Part shown: positions 33,501 through 45,200 of the stretch, piece after piece | Layout: every line of letters starts with the position of its first letter | Position numbering within the stretch: the stretch's first letter is position 1 | DNA from: Tubulanus polymorphus | Lineage: Eukaryota; Nemertea; Palaeonemertea; Tubulaniformes; Tubulanidae | Length of the DNA: 64,000 bases | Assembly: GCF_964204645.1 (NCBI RefSeq) | Contig: NC_134033.1 | Location: 3,655,631-3,719,630 of the forward strand | Direction of reading: 5' to 3' | Translations under genes and position numbers: made by a program | Notes under the pieces: model-generated | Seen by the model: only the letters and a program-made list of their open reading frames with translations | Told to the model about the DNA's origin: nothing | Database searches by the model: none

Positions 33501-36203
33501 GGAATCCATCAATTTTATACATTCGAGTTTTCAAAATTTGACGCAGGGGTCAATCTGCAGCCGCAGAACCAGCCCCCTCCGACCGCGAAATGTGTGGGCG
33601 ATCATTTTTTGAAAGTGTGCTGATAAAATGTCTGGGGCCAGTTGCTCAAAGGTTGGTTAGAGCTAACCAGTGGATAGTTGATATGGTGACAATTGAAATT
33701 TCATTGTTACTATGGTATTTAACGGCCGGTTATCTTTAACCAAACTTTGAGCAACTGTCCCCAGGTGTTTGTAGTTCATTTTCAATTAAAAATGTCTCGG
33801 GTGAAGTTTTGAACACATGTGAAGTGTGGACGATCAGTTTTTGAAAGTGTGCTGATAAAATGTCTGGTGTTTGAAGTTCATTTTCAATTAAAAATGTCTC
33901 GGGTGAAGTTTTGAACACATGTGAAGTGTGGACGATCAGTTTTTGAAAATGTGCTGATAAAATGTCTGATGTCCAGTGTATTTAGTTCATTTTCGTTTAA
34001 AAATGTCTAAAGTGCTGCGCTGAACACAAGCGAAGTGCGGATGATCAACTTTCTTAAGTCTGCTGATACCCGAGGAGGTACAAGGGCCCAGCAGGCGCGG
34101 TGATCCAGAATTTTTTCCAGGAGGGGGTTCGTAAAAATGTTAATGTTAAACTACCGACTAAAATCTCTAATGAAGGGCCTATATGGCATATTGTTTTCGA
34201 CCAAACATGTGATACTCGATTAAGTGGTACTCTCTACCCGCTTTGTCTTGAGTAGGCCTACATTGCTTCAAGAAAACGATTAAAATTTTTTTTAGCTGAG
34301 CAGAGGGGGGTCACGATCCCTAAAACCCCCTCTGGATCCGCGCCTGTTGTAAGGCCCGCGCTGCCGGCTCGTCTCTGCGACTCACCTCTTCAGTAACGTA
34401 CGAATACATGCGATAGTTCGTTTTCCACTTTTCCGCCGTCGCGTCGACGTAAAATCCGGCTCCGCTGCCGAAATCGTAGCTATCGTCCTCGCCCTCGATG
34501 TTACAGCCGCGCGGACTCGTATCGGGCGCCACTAAAATCAGGCCGTGTTCGGCCGCGTATTTTTGCGCGCCGGCCTTCGATACGAAGTTTTGTTCCGTAC
34601 AAGTCAACCCTAAAATTTCAAAGATAGTAATTTTTCTACTTCTATGTCTGGAAATGCATCAGTTGGACTAATAAACACCTGAGTCATCTAAGGAGTCAAT
34701 TCATACCCGCTTATCAGAGAAACTGTGGAGTCTTTGAGTCATTATGCCAAACATAATAACTCTGGAGTCTTTTTCAACCCATGAACGAACCCACTTCCAC
34801 AAACAGAATTATTCACTTCGAGACTTTTTTCGGGATGTTGGACCCAAAACCAGAATCATTCCTATTGTTAAATCGTTTTTCTAGTTTAATTTACAAGGAT
34901 TTAGGGGTGGACAGGGTGGACTGGTCAACCTCCTTCGTAATTCGACTTGGTCCTCCTCAGTCTTGAAAAGTATTACAAATAGACGAAATGTAAATCCAAA
35001 TCAGCCATATCATAAATTTTCTGTCGGAGGTCGACCACAATGTTCAATTGCAAACTTTGCCCTTTTCAAATTAAGTGCCCAATCCAATTTTCAGGTCCAC
35101 CCCCTTCAAAGAATCCGCCCTCGATTTGATTCACAAAGTCATATATTCAAGATAATTACCTGATAGCCAGTAAAGAACAGGGCATTTCTCCGAATCGGCT
35201 TTCGGAGGCAGATAAATACCGAAATTCATCTTACATTTCAACTCCTTACTGAAAATAAATAGTATTTAACAAGGCTTTAGATTCAGCAGGAATAATCTAT
35301 CAAACCTGACTGGAATGGTAAGATTTGTTTTGATAAGCCTTTATTAGACAACATAATATAATATCAAGCTACTAAATTGGAGTAGACCCTTCCTCACTTG
35401 CCGGGGTTTGACTGCTGCCCGCTGAAGCTCACGCCACCTAATGTCTATTTATTAATGGATGAGACCTGTTTTTCTTGTTTTTCTCATCAATTAATAAATA
35501 GACATTAGTTACAAACCCTTTATTGGTCTATCACATTGCCTAAGGTGGACAGGTTCCCACTCAGTGGCCACCAGTCTATGTATTAAGCCAATCAGATGCA
35601 TTTTATATTTTACGGGCAGGTTTGCTCTACCAATTCAATGCATCTGATTGGCTTAATACATAGACTTGTAGCCACTGAGCGGGAGCCTGTCCAACTAAAA
35701 TAATTTGGGTAATGTAATGGACCATTGAAGGGTTTGTGACCAGGGCCCAATTTCACAAAAAAGTCTAATTCAACATTTTTGGTGTAATTGCCTATGACAA
35801 TGTTCATGTTTTCAATGAGGACAACAATCTAATCTAAACCATTTTTAGGCTTACACTTTTTCGTGAAACTGGGCCCACCAGTTAAATTTCAGTTAATTCA
35901 GACCTTAATCCTTTCTGCGAAACTGGGCCCTGGGTTTATCTGTTTACGTTGGGAGGCAATCAAACCCCGGCAAGTGAGGGTTGAGTACACCGAGTAGGAC
36001 AGTTTCAAACACTTTGTCACGAAAGGTTTGAAAAAATATCCGATAGTAAGATTAAATTCATCGAGGGGTGGTGTTGACCCTCGCGAGCCTCCTCACAGTC
36101 CTCGGAGGCGTCGTCCGAGTCTGTCATTTTACCTTTCATGGCTGAACACTTTCTGAAAGCCGCCGAACATTTTATTGCAGGAAACCTGAGTGACGACTGC
36201 CAT
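30537..36203 (-). CDS. ESD: S-formylglutathione hydrolase (esterase D)
   Basis: Eight exons join in frame with GT-AG sites: 36203-36133, 35248-35160, 34609-34386, 33464-33400, 33216-33063, 31952-31887, 31805-31704 and 30617-30537. Together they give 283 residues, one more than the human protein. The enzyme hydrolyses S-formylglutathione to formate and glutathione, the second step of glutathione-dependent formaldehyde removal in the cytosol. Seen in the sequence: [15 protein letters not shown] at the start, [23 protein letters not shown], the nucleophile elbow GHSMGGHGA (Ser150), Asp227 in GKEDNF and His261 in [12 protein letters not shown]. These are the expected catalytic Ser-Asp-His. The catalytic serine codon itself is split by intron 4 (AG|C). 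Introns carry two tandem-repeat arrays and several MITEs, but all splice sites are intact. A broken copy of exons 6-7 lies at 23747-23910. Confidence 0.96.
30645..31195 (+). repeat. 92-bp tandem repeat, about six copies
   Basis: Unit contains GAAATACAGTAGACTCTGTC then TCTTACTGCGGTAAAGTTGA. Period 92 bases, from the spacing of CTGTCTCTTACTG at 30741, 30833 and 30925. In intron 7 of the S-formylglutathione hydrolase gene. Confidence 0.9.
31192..31328. mobile_element. palindromic MITE (GGTTTCAC family)
   Basis: Ends GGCTCGGTTTCACAAAAAAG and CTTTTTCATGAAACCGACCC are inverted copies. Other members at 35746-35882, 46562-46694 and 51406-51546 share the core ATGTTTTCAATGAGGACAA. Confidence 0.65.
31353..31653. 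mobile_element. piggyBac-type MITE, complete
   Basis: Flanked by TTAA on both sides, with inverted ends CCCTTTCAGTGC...GCACTGAAAGGG. TTAA targets and CCC/GGG termini are the marks of piggyBac elements. Inside are several ACACCGCACTGCGG-type words. No coding sequence. In intron 7 of the S-formylglutathione hydrolase gene. Confidence 0.75.
32060..32705 (+). repeat. 47-bp tandem repeat, about 13 copies
   Basis: Unit about GAACCAAAATGAGCTTAGAC + TGGTCTTAAGTTGTTAGATTGTCTATA, in intron 5 of the S-formylglutathione hydrolase gene. Single diverged copies occur near 5920, 41745 and 51680. Confidence 0.92.
33585..34066 (-). repeat. 109-bp repeat units, split by a MITE
   Basis: Copies of the unit with AAAATGTCTGG...GAACACATGTGAAGTGTGGA. 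The same unit forms the array at 40071-40548 in opposite orientation and occurs singly at 41869-42005. A palindromic element (33637-33766, ends CCAGTTGCTCAAAGGTTGG/CCAAACTTTGAGCAACTG) is inserted within it. In intron 3 of the S-formylglutathione hydrolase gene. Confidence 0.85.
33637..33766. mobile_element. palindromic MITE (TTGCTCAAAGGTTGG family)
   Basis: Inverted ends GGGGCCAGTTGCTCAAAGGT and CTTTGAGCAACTGTCCCC. A related, degraded copy lies at 20812-20946. Confidence 0.6.
34100..34346. mobile_element. dispersed ~250-bp repeat ending CCCCCTCTGGATCCGCGCC
   Basis: Shares its whole length with 37781-38037: TTTTCCAGGAGGGGG at one end, GGCCTATATGGCATA and CCCGCTTTGTCTTGAGTA inside, and CCCCCTCTGGATCCGCGCCT at the other end. 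A short scrap with GGGGCGGATC occurs near 25887 and 51957. Probably non-autonomous. Confidence 0.6.
35392..35991. mobile_element. 600-bp MITE with nested palindromes
   Basis: Outer inverted ends CCTCACTTGCCGGGGTTTGA and CAAACCCCGGCAAGTGAGGG. Inside are two further palindromes: CTAATGTCTATTTATTAAT/ATTAATAAATAGACATTAG (about 35440-35512) and GTCTATGTATTAAGCCAATC/GATTGGCTTAATACATAGAC (about 35573-35668). A GGTTTCAC-family MITE (35746-35882) is also present. In intron 1 of the S-formylglutathione hydrolase gene. Confidence 0.65.
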
Positions 36204-39200
36204 GTTTATAAATCGTTTCTGACGAGTGGCGCAAACTAGAAACGAAAGAAAACAACGAACTATTTATTTGGGAGGAATAAAGACAGACTACTTGTCGCCG
36301 GTAGTTTCTCTGTCATAAGCTCGATAAACCGAATGTCAGTCGCTAAATCTTTTCTAGAATTTAAGATTCGATACTTATTGTTATTCGAATAATCTATTTA
36401 TGAAGTTTTACTAATCGATTTCTGTTCTTACCTATTTTAAACGAAGTTTTCAACGAGAAAGTGGCTTTCTTCAACCCGGAAATCATACAGCCAGTAGATG
36501 GCAGCACCGTACGGAGTTGGGTTAGTAGAAGCGGGTTTGAACCCGTTTCGACATAAAAAATATACCGCCTAAAAGCTTATACCTTATTCTACCCCTAAAA
36601 AAACCACATACCCCTACCCTTGCAGCTTTTACTCTTCCCAAAGTTTGTATCGAGATATCATTAGCCCAAACCTCTACCACAGGGCCAGGACTCGGGACTC
36701 GCGGATCCAGCACGATCGCCGATCTAATCCAATGACATCCACTTTTGGGGGATCTATTAAGATCTTTATCGCTTTTTATTGCTACTAAAACAACAGAATT
36801 GCTGTAAGGTGACGGTTATCGGGAGATAAAGCTAGTCAGCCATAATATAAAGCCATAATACATCAAGTCATTTTAAATTGTTCGGGTGTGACAAGTTGGC
36901 CAAGTCAGCCAGCCAATCACTTATGATCGCTGTTCTATTCAAACCACAAATTTCTTTGACCACCACTGACCAATTCAAACTTGAATATGAGAACGATACC
37001 ACTAGAAAGGATTCACCATTGTAAATTCATAAATCGACCGCAATGACCAATTCAGATGCGTTGTATTGGTAGGTAATTGGAGGAACCAGCTCGTAGAGCG
37101 CGGCGTAATCGCGAGGATGATCACCAGGATGATCGCCGGGATGAACGCCATATTCGAAATCCTGTCAGCACAGTGTGAAGATCAAGAGATGAATGACTGG
37201 CCTAGTGATTCTACTCACGGTCGGCCGGTGGCGTATTTCAATATTGACCAATAAATGCAGCCGCGCTGTTGTCTTTGTTGAAAGGGTTTACATTGATGTT
37301 TGTAGATCGTTCCGGGCGCTATTGAATATTGATCTATAGAAATATCATTGAACGAACATTTCGAATTGTCGAAGTTACCGCATGATAAAACACTGACGCG
37401 ACGTCACCTTTATGCAACCGGCATATGGAATAAACTTGATCGAAAACTAATAGCAAACAATTTGAATCCCCACTGCTTCCATGCTGCGATGATGCTGCCA
37501 TGGAAATAAACTGGCCGTTTTCAGACCCTTCGTTGCAACGAAGTTTACCATTTACCGACGGTTATACTTCGTAATCAAATGCAAAAAACATCAACCAACT
37601 TAATTATATTAAATGAACGTAAATTTCCTCAAATGGTGAACGCAGTTTTTCTAGGAAAGCTTTACCATTAATTGAATAATGTCTACAGTTTCGGTGTTTT
37701 TATGTTCTCATGTTTTGCAATGGCATTTTAATAATTTTAGGTCGATAACTGCAGAAGATTAAATTCGCCTCAGGGCGGTTGATATCTGCAGAAGCTAGGA
37801 TTTTTCCAGGAGGGGGCCTTCATAAAGAATTAAACCGCCGACAAAAATCTCTTATCGGGGGCCTATACGGCATAATGTTTGGCCAAACATAAGATGATTT
37901 GGTCCCGAGTATGTGGTACTGTCCGCCCGCTTTGTCTTGAGTACAAGTCATCCAGATGAAAAATCAATTAAACAATTTTTTTGGTAGCTGAGCAGGAGGG
38001 GAAACGACCCCTGAAACCCCCTCTGGATCCGCGCCTCGACTTCCTTGTGAATAAAACCAATATCAATGACCAATCCCAGTATCCCTGTTTTATTTCTGTC
38101 ATACAGGGTTACTGGGGTTGGTCATTGATACTGGCTTCATTCATCCACTATCAATTGTGACAAGTCCCTACAAAATGGCAGAGTAGAGTAAGACATCTAT
38201 GAGCTCAAAAACAATCGCCAAAAAAAGAACAAGGGGTCTCGTGATGAAAACAATTTATTTTCCGACTAAATTAACTTGTAATATACTTCAAGAAAAGCAC
38301 AAATCATACTATTGACTCTAAAATAGATATAATACATAATAATATTGAATATTAATTGTAGAAAATACAAAAATTATTGTTAAAATTTCTGGATGGATTT
38401 TTATCAAGGAAATGAAAAATCAGACGAGTTGTTGCCGAGGACGGATTTTGATTTTTTGTTTGTGTGGAACAAAAAACGTAAACAAAACATTGAAAACTGT
38501 TCAATTAGAGATCTTTGACACATCGAAAATACATCGAATAAATGTTTAAACCGAAACAAGAAAATCGATTTAAGATGTTTGAAATGCTGAAACTACGCAA
38601 TAAAGATCTTTGAAAATCAGGCATGAAAACCATTTGAGTTACGCTTCAAACATACAGTAGACCAGGGAAGTGAGTAGACATTGCCTATAGCGGTAGCAGG
38701 GTTACCGGTAAAATGTTTAGGCTTTAAGACAAATATCGTGGATTATTTTAACATTAACCCTTTCAGTGCTGACTAATTAATTCTCGAAAGTGCCGCAGGT
38801 GATTAGAAAATTCGAAAAAATTCCACCCCAGTGCGTTGGATAGCAGCACACTGCTATATTGTCAACACTGCGGTGCGGTGTATTGTTAGTGCTAATAGTT
38901 GATCCACTAAGTTTCATCACAGATAAAAATTGATAACCAATTACATCAGTACACCACAGTGCAGTGTTCTAGTTAAGTGGATCACTGATTTATACACCGC
39001 ACTGTGGTGTCAAAGCACTGAAACAGCCTTAACAAGCAATAGGGACAGAATATCTTTTTATCATTCTACCAGTTTGAACAGATTACCGATTAGACCGGCA
39101 CTGCTCGAGTCTACTGTATATTTCACACAGTCCCGCGAGCTACTCCCCCTAATTACGGGTGATATCTACATTAATCAGCACATCTCGAGTGTAGTATCTA

Positions 39201-39262
39201 CAGATAGCGAGGGGGGTCGGGTTGTTTGCAGTCGAATCTGCGGTGACACGATACGCGAAGGT
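36204..39262. other. intergenic between the hydrolase and the ZBBX homologue
   Basis: Contains a copy of the 250-bp repeat (37781-38037), a hairpin at 38059-38135 (CAATGACCAATCCCAGTA / TTACTGGGGTTGGTCATTG) and a piggyBac-type MITE (38754-39032). A signal-peptide-like frame starting at about 37151 on the minus strand (MAFIPAIILVIILAITPRST) lacks any visible following exon. Otherwise no gene is seen. Confidence 0.5.
38754..39032. mobile_element. piggyBac-type MITE
   Basis: TTAA-CCCTTTCAGTGCTGAC on the left and GCACTGAAACAGCC-TTAA on the right, with CTGCGGTGCGGTGTA-type words inside, as in the complete copy at 31353-31653. Confidence 0.65.
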
Positions 39263-42200
39263 TCAACGCAACGCTTCAACTTCCGCCTCGTCGTTTATCT
39301 GTTCATCGAGTTCTTCGTTCAATAAATCCCTAGAAAATAAAATAAATAAGCTAAAGTAGACATCTTTATTCAGGATCGGCAATTTCCTACCATTTAAAAC
39401 TTCCCATAGTTTTCCCTGATTTCTCCACGTTAACACAAAATTCCCCTTGAGTGAATCAGAGAAATTTCTAGCTTTAAATGTTACAATTCATTTTTCATTG
39501 AATCGCGTATTGATAAAAATACGCATGGTCGATAACGTTATCCTAATTTCCTGGGCCCGGTTTTATAGACCGGTATTACCTTTAACCCAAGGGGCTAACT
39601 CAATTGAAAATGAATTGAGTTAGCCCCCGGGTTAAAGGTAATGCCAGTCTGTAAAACCAGCTCCTGAGTTTTCCAGGTTATTGGCAAAATTTGAATCCTC
39701 CCTGATTTTTTCTAGGTTTTTCTGATTTCCTTAGTTTTCAAGGTCAGTGGCGACGCTGTTATTGGAGAAGGGGTAACTGATAGGATCATCTGGGCGGACA
39801 TCAAAGGACGGCGGTCAGCAGACTTGGTTTTGGCGTTAATGGGTTAATGGGTTTAAACTCCGTTTCTAGTTCAGGGAAATACTTACACCATGAACTCTTC
39901 ATTTTGATCGGGCGAATCGAGACCTCGTCCCGGGCTGTAATCGTTAGTGATTCCCAATTCTTTATCTTCCTCGTCTAAACTGTCATCATCGGCGTCCTCT
40001 AGCCACAGTGACAACCGCGATATCTTACCATCATCTATAAAACACAGAAAACGAAAACGAAATTTTTTTAAAATTGAAAATGAACTGCAAACACCAGACA
40101 TTAGACATTTTATCAGCACACTTTCAAAAACTGATCATCCACACTTCACATGTGTTCAGAACTTCACCTGAGACATTTCTAATTGTAAATGAACTACAAA
40201 CACCAGACATTAGACATTTTATCAGCACACTTTCAAAAACTGATCGTCCACACTTCACATGTGTTCAGTGCTTCACCTGAGACATTTCTAATTGTAAATG
40301 AACTACAAACACCAGACATTAGACATTTTATCAGCACACTTTCAAAAACTGATCGTCCACACTTCACATGTGTTCAGTACTTCAACTGAGACATTTTTAA
40401 TTGAAAATGAACTACAGACACCAGACATTAGACATTTTATCAGCACACTTTCGAAAATTGATCTTCCACACTTTATATGTGTTCAGTTCATCACCTGAGA
40501 CATTTTAAATTGAAAATTAACTACAAACACCAGAAATTAGACATTATTTTTATGAACTCACATTTTAAAACTTAGCGTTAACTCACACAACAATAAGTCT
40601 GCAGGGGTGAAAGTTCCAGGCTGCGGATTAATACAAACATTAGAAATAGGTATCTAAATAGATATTTACCAGTAATATGACCGGTTTGCGAAGCTAGTTC
40701 CCATTCTAATTCGCCGAGCGTGCGGTCGTCTTGCGTCTGTTGATATCGACGAGCCGTCGACGGGCAGACGTCGTCGTCGTATTCGGTCATATCTTTACCG
40801 TCGACCACTGAAAGTGTGAAGATCATTAATTCATCTATGATCTCTTCATCCCTTTAGAGTAGTAGTAGCAGGGAGGCCACTTTCCACCGATTAAGAATTC
40901 CCTAAGTTTTCTACGTCACAACACAACACAAAATTCCCCGAGTGAATCCGAGAAAATTCCTTGGTTCGTAACAATTCATTCATTTTTCATTCAATCAGGG
41001 GTCATTTATTTATTACGTACGCATTAGGGGAGGGGGAGGGGTCAGTGCAATTGCATACTGTAATGCTTAATGTAGATGAAAAAATGGCCGATTTTGCGTA
41101 GAGGGGGAGGGGGGGTTGAAAAATCCAAATTTTATGCGTACGTAATAGATGAATGATCCCTCGAAACAACGAAACACGTGGCCGATAATGTATCCAAATT
41201 TCCATAGTTTTATAATAATAACAATAATAATAATAATTTATTAAGCCTGAATTCCATATAAAACAATACATAGACAGACATCAGCATATATGCTTAAATA
41301 TGTCTTAAGACAATTTTCAAAAGGTTTCTGGTATGATTTTTTCTAGACTTTTCTGATTCCCTGAGTTTTCCAGGTTTTTCAGGTCAGTAGCGCCACCCTG
41401 TAATTGGCCCTGTGGACCAATTTAACTACCATTACAGTAAAAATGAATTAATTTCATATCCGCACCGTAAATTTAACTCATTATCGAACTAGATTCAACT
41501 GATATATTTTCACTTACTAATCATCGTCGATTCACGGCCGGACGTCGAAGATTTGTAGACGTCGTTTCTTTCGCCGGCGGCCGAGTAGCTCAACGACGAC
41601 GCCGACCGGATGAAACTTTTACTCAGTCTCGGAGAATTGACGTCGCGGACGGATTTAGTCGGTGTGCGTCTGCCGACGAATGACGAGCGGCTCGCGTTCG
41701 GTTTCGGCGACGCCGGTTTGCGAGGTCTGAAAAAAATACATCCATGAGTTCGGTCAAGACTTGATGAAATCAACAAAATGGGTTTAGACTGGTCTTGGAT
41801 AAAATGTACAGGTATCAATCTGAGCCTGGCTATAACCATTCAAACATTCACGATTGAAGCGTGAAAAGTGGACGATGAAAGTGTGCTGATAAAATGTCTA
41901 ATGTCTGGTGTTTGTAGTTAATTTTCAATGTCTCAGGTGATGTTCTGAACACATGTGAAGTGTGGACGATCAGTTTTTAAAAGCGTACTGATAAGATGTC
42001 TGTCTGAGGGGGTGCAACAGGTTTTGACTGGTCTTCAATCTACGGCTCCCCCAACAAAATTAAAATGACTGCATATCTGATCAACTCACTGTTTGACTGT
42101 CGTTGTTTGTTCCGGTTGCCATTCTTTCGGCAGACGCGGCGTCAACGTCTCCAATTCTCGTAAATACGTCCGAGTTTCCGACGTCGATTCGACGTCTTCT

Positions 42201-45200
42201 TCTAAGGCGACCGAATAACTGTGACCTTGAACGTCATCAACACTCACGCAGTCACCGAGACTGCTGTCCGGGCGCCAAGCTTTCGGCGACATTTGATAAA
42301 CTGAAAATAACAAAATGTCAGAATTCTTTTTCTTAAACAAGACAGTAAAACCAAGGGGGTAACACCCTCAGTAACATCTTTCATATTTTTGTTCAAATTA
42401 ATCAGTTATCAACAGTAAGACCCTCAGTAACATCTTTCATATTTCTGCTCAAATTAATCAGTAATCAACAGTAAGACCCTCAGTAACATCTTTCATATTT
42501 CTGCTCAAATTAATCAGTAATCAACAGTAAGACCCTCAGTAACATCTTTCATATTTCTGCTCAAATTAATCAGTAACCAACAGTAAGACCCTCAAAAAAC
42601 ACCTTTCATATTTCTGCTCAAATTAATCAGTAATGAACAGTAAGAACCTCAAGAAACATCTTTCATATTTCTGCTCAAATTAATCAGTAACCAACAGTAA
42701 GACCCTCAAAAAACACCTTTCATATTTCTGCTCAAATTAATCAGTAATCAACAGTAAGAACCTCAAGAAACACCTTTCATATTATTGTTCAAATGAATAA
42801 GTAATCAACAGTAAGACCCTCAGTAACATCACTCATATTTCTGTTCAAATTAATCAGTATTCAACAGTAAGACTCTCAGTAACATCTTTCATATTTCTGC
42901 TCAAATGAATGAGTAATCAACAGTAAGACCCTGAAGACACACCCTTCATATTTCTGCTCAAATTAATCCATAATCAACAGTAAGACCCTCATTAACATCT
43001 TTCATATTTTCAAATGCATCACACAAATGAAATCAGTATTTATTGTTAGAAAATAGAATCAAATACTGAAAATCAGAAACAGTTGACAGCTATGTAAATG
43101 GTAGATAAGTCAATTGTAAATTGTTGGCAATTGTTGACTGGCATGACTGTGGATACATACGTTTAAAACTAACAGGTTGTTTCTTCGCCGCCGAATGATT
43201 GCGGCGTTCACCGCTCGGTGTTAAAGTGCGTTCAACCGGTTCGCGGATTTCTACTCCGGCCATCAGGAATTCTCCGATTCCGCTCCGATAGTTCGACGCC
43301 GCCGCGCTCGGAGCCGTCATTTTTGCGATCGCCGATAAACCGGCCGACGGCTTCTTAGTTAGAACTCCTTCGCTACAAAATAAATAAATCTCGTTAAAAA
43401 AAAACGATCAGATACATTTGTTACAAGATTCATATAAGACTGAGCCTTGTAACTGGCATGAAAAAAAGGGAATCTAAATATTCAGATGGACATTTTTCAC
43501 AGATCTTGAAATTTCTATGCTCCTGCACCCCTCTTATGAGCACAACTCTTAACAGGGGTTGATTGAGGGGGTGGTCTCAGATGTCTGTAGCCCTGCCTTC
43601 CCATTGTGGTGGCAAATAGATCCGCCCCTGATTAAGAGGAGTCTCTGTTGAGGTTTACGACGGTAGGCTTCTATACTATGTCCTACATTTATAAGCTAAT
43701 ACAAAATTATGTCCTAGTCTTAACTCTAAATCGCAATAAACTGCTGTAAAATCTTACATTTTGATTCTAGAACTCGGCCTCGAGTTTCGCGATTGAGGTC
43801 GTGAGTTCGCCCGTGATTGAGGTCGCGAGTTTGCCCGCGATTGAGGTCGCGAGGTCCCCGTGCTGATCGATTTCGCGTGAGACCGCGGCGTCGCGCGCGG
43901 AGTCCTCGTCGTCTGCTGACCTTTACGCGATTGCGACCTCGGTGGCAGCGACGCGTTGTCGTTCGTCGACGCGATCGTTTTAGGCGCGGGGCGGTGCACG
44001 TCGCTAGCACCAGGTGGCGTCTGTGACTTAGATTCTGATTTGATTGTGGCGACGGGAACGTTCTTCGCCCGTGAAGAGACATCTGGTGTCAATCGTGAAA
44101 TTTGACCATTTTCACTGGAAATAGAAATAAAGATGACCAACAATCAGTTCAATAGATGCCTATGGAACTGTAGAATACTTTTTCAAAAATTGTCATAGGA
44201 TGATGTAATCGGCGGATTTATGGGGAAGCCATCTTTAATGGAAGGTTTCATACAATTAACTAGCAGTTGATGTCATAGGGGGATTTATAGGAGGCAGCCA
44301 TATTTTTAGGATACATCTACTGGTATAGAATGAATGACCAGAGAATCTGATGATGTCATAGGGGGATCTAATGGGGAAATCATGTTCAGTGAAGGGTTTA
44401 TAGTTCAAATCACTAGGTAGATAATTTGATGATGTCATAGGGGGATTAATAGGCCATCTTTCCTAGAAAGGTCTGTAGATCGAACCACTAGACAATTTTT
44501 AAGTTATACGGGAACAACATTCTGGTAGGATCTCTCCTCTTGCTCCTTATATATATATATATATATTTACCTCGTTTGATTCAGATCTGTATTTGATCCG
44601 TATAAATCTTCGATTTTGTATCGCGACGACGACTGATTCAATATTGAACTACCCTGAAAAACAAATAAAAAATATTCCCAATAAATGTAGCAGGAAAGTT
44701 GATACGATTCCAATTTATAGGAAGAAATCGAAGTGCGGAAAACTGAGTAACTACTAGCGACATCTGGCGACACCACTGCAATAGTTAATATCCTACTGCA
44801 CACTAGCGACACCTGGTGGATCCTCCCTTATCACAAGTGGAATCCTCTATATTGCAGCAGTATCTGGTGCCCTACTGCACACTAGCGACACCTGGTGGAT
44901 CCTCATTTGCCACAAGCAGAATCTTGTATTGCCGCAGAATCTTGTATTGTCTACTGTCTCGCAACAACTGGAATCCTCAATTGCCGCAGTAGTTGATGAT
45001 CTACTGCACACTAGCGACACCTGGTGGATCCTCAGTTGCAACAAGTGAAATCCTCTATTGCCGCAGTAGTCGATGATCTACTGCACACTAGCGACACCTG
45101 GTGGATCCTCACTTGCAACAAGTGAAATCCTCTATTGCCGCAATATAGTTAATGTCCTACTGCACACTAGCGACACCTGGTTGAATCCACTATTGCCGCA

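Noticed and set aside
34781-35163. Two short plus-strand frames in the hydrolase locus
   Set aside because: They lie in intron 2 and antisense to the edge of exon 2, without domains.
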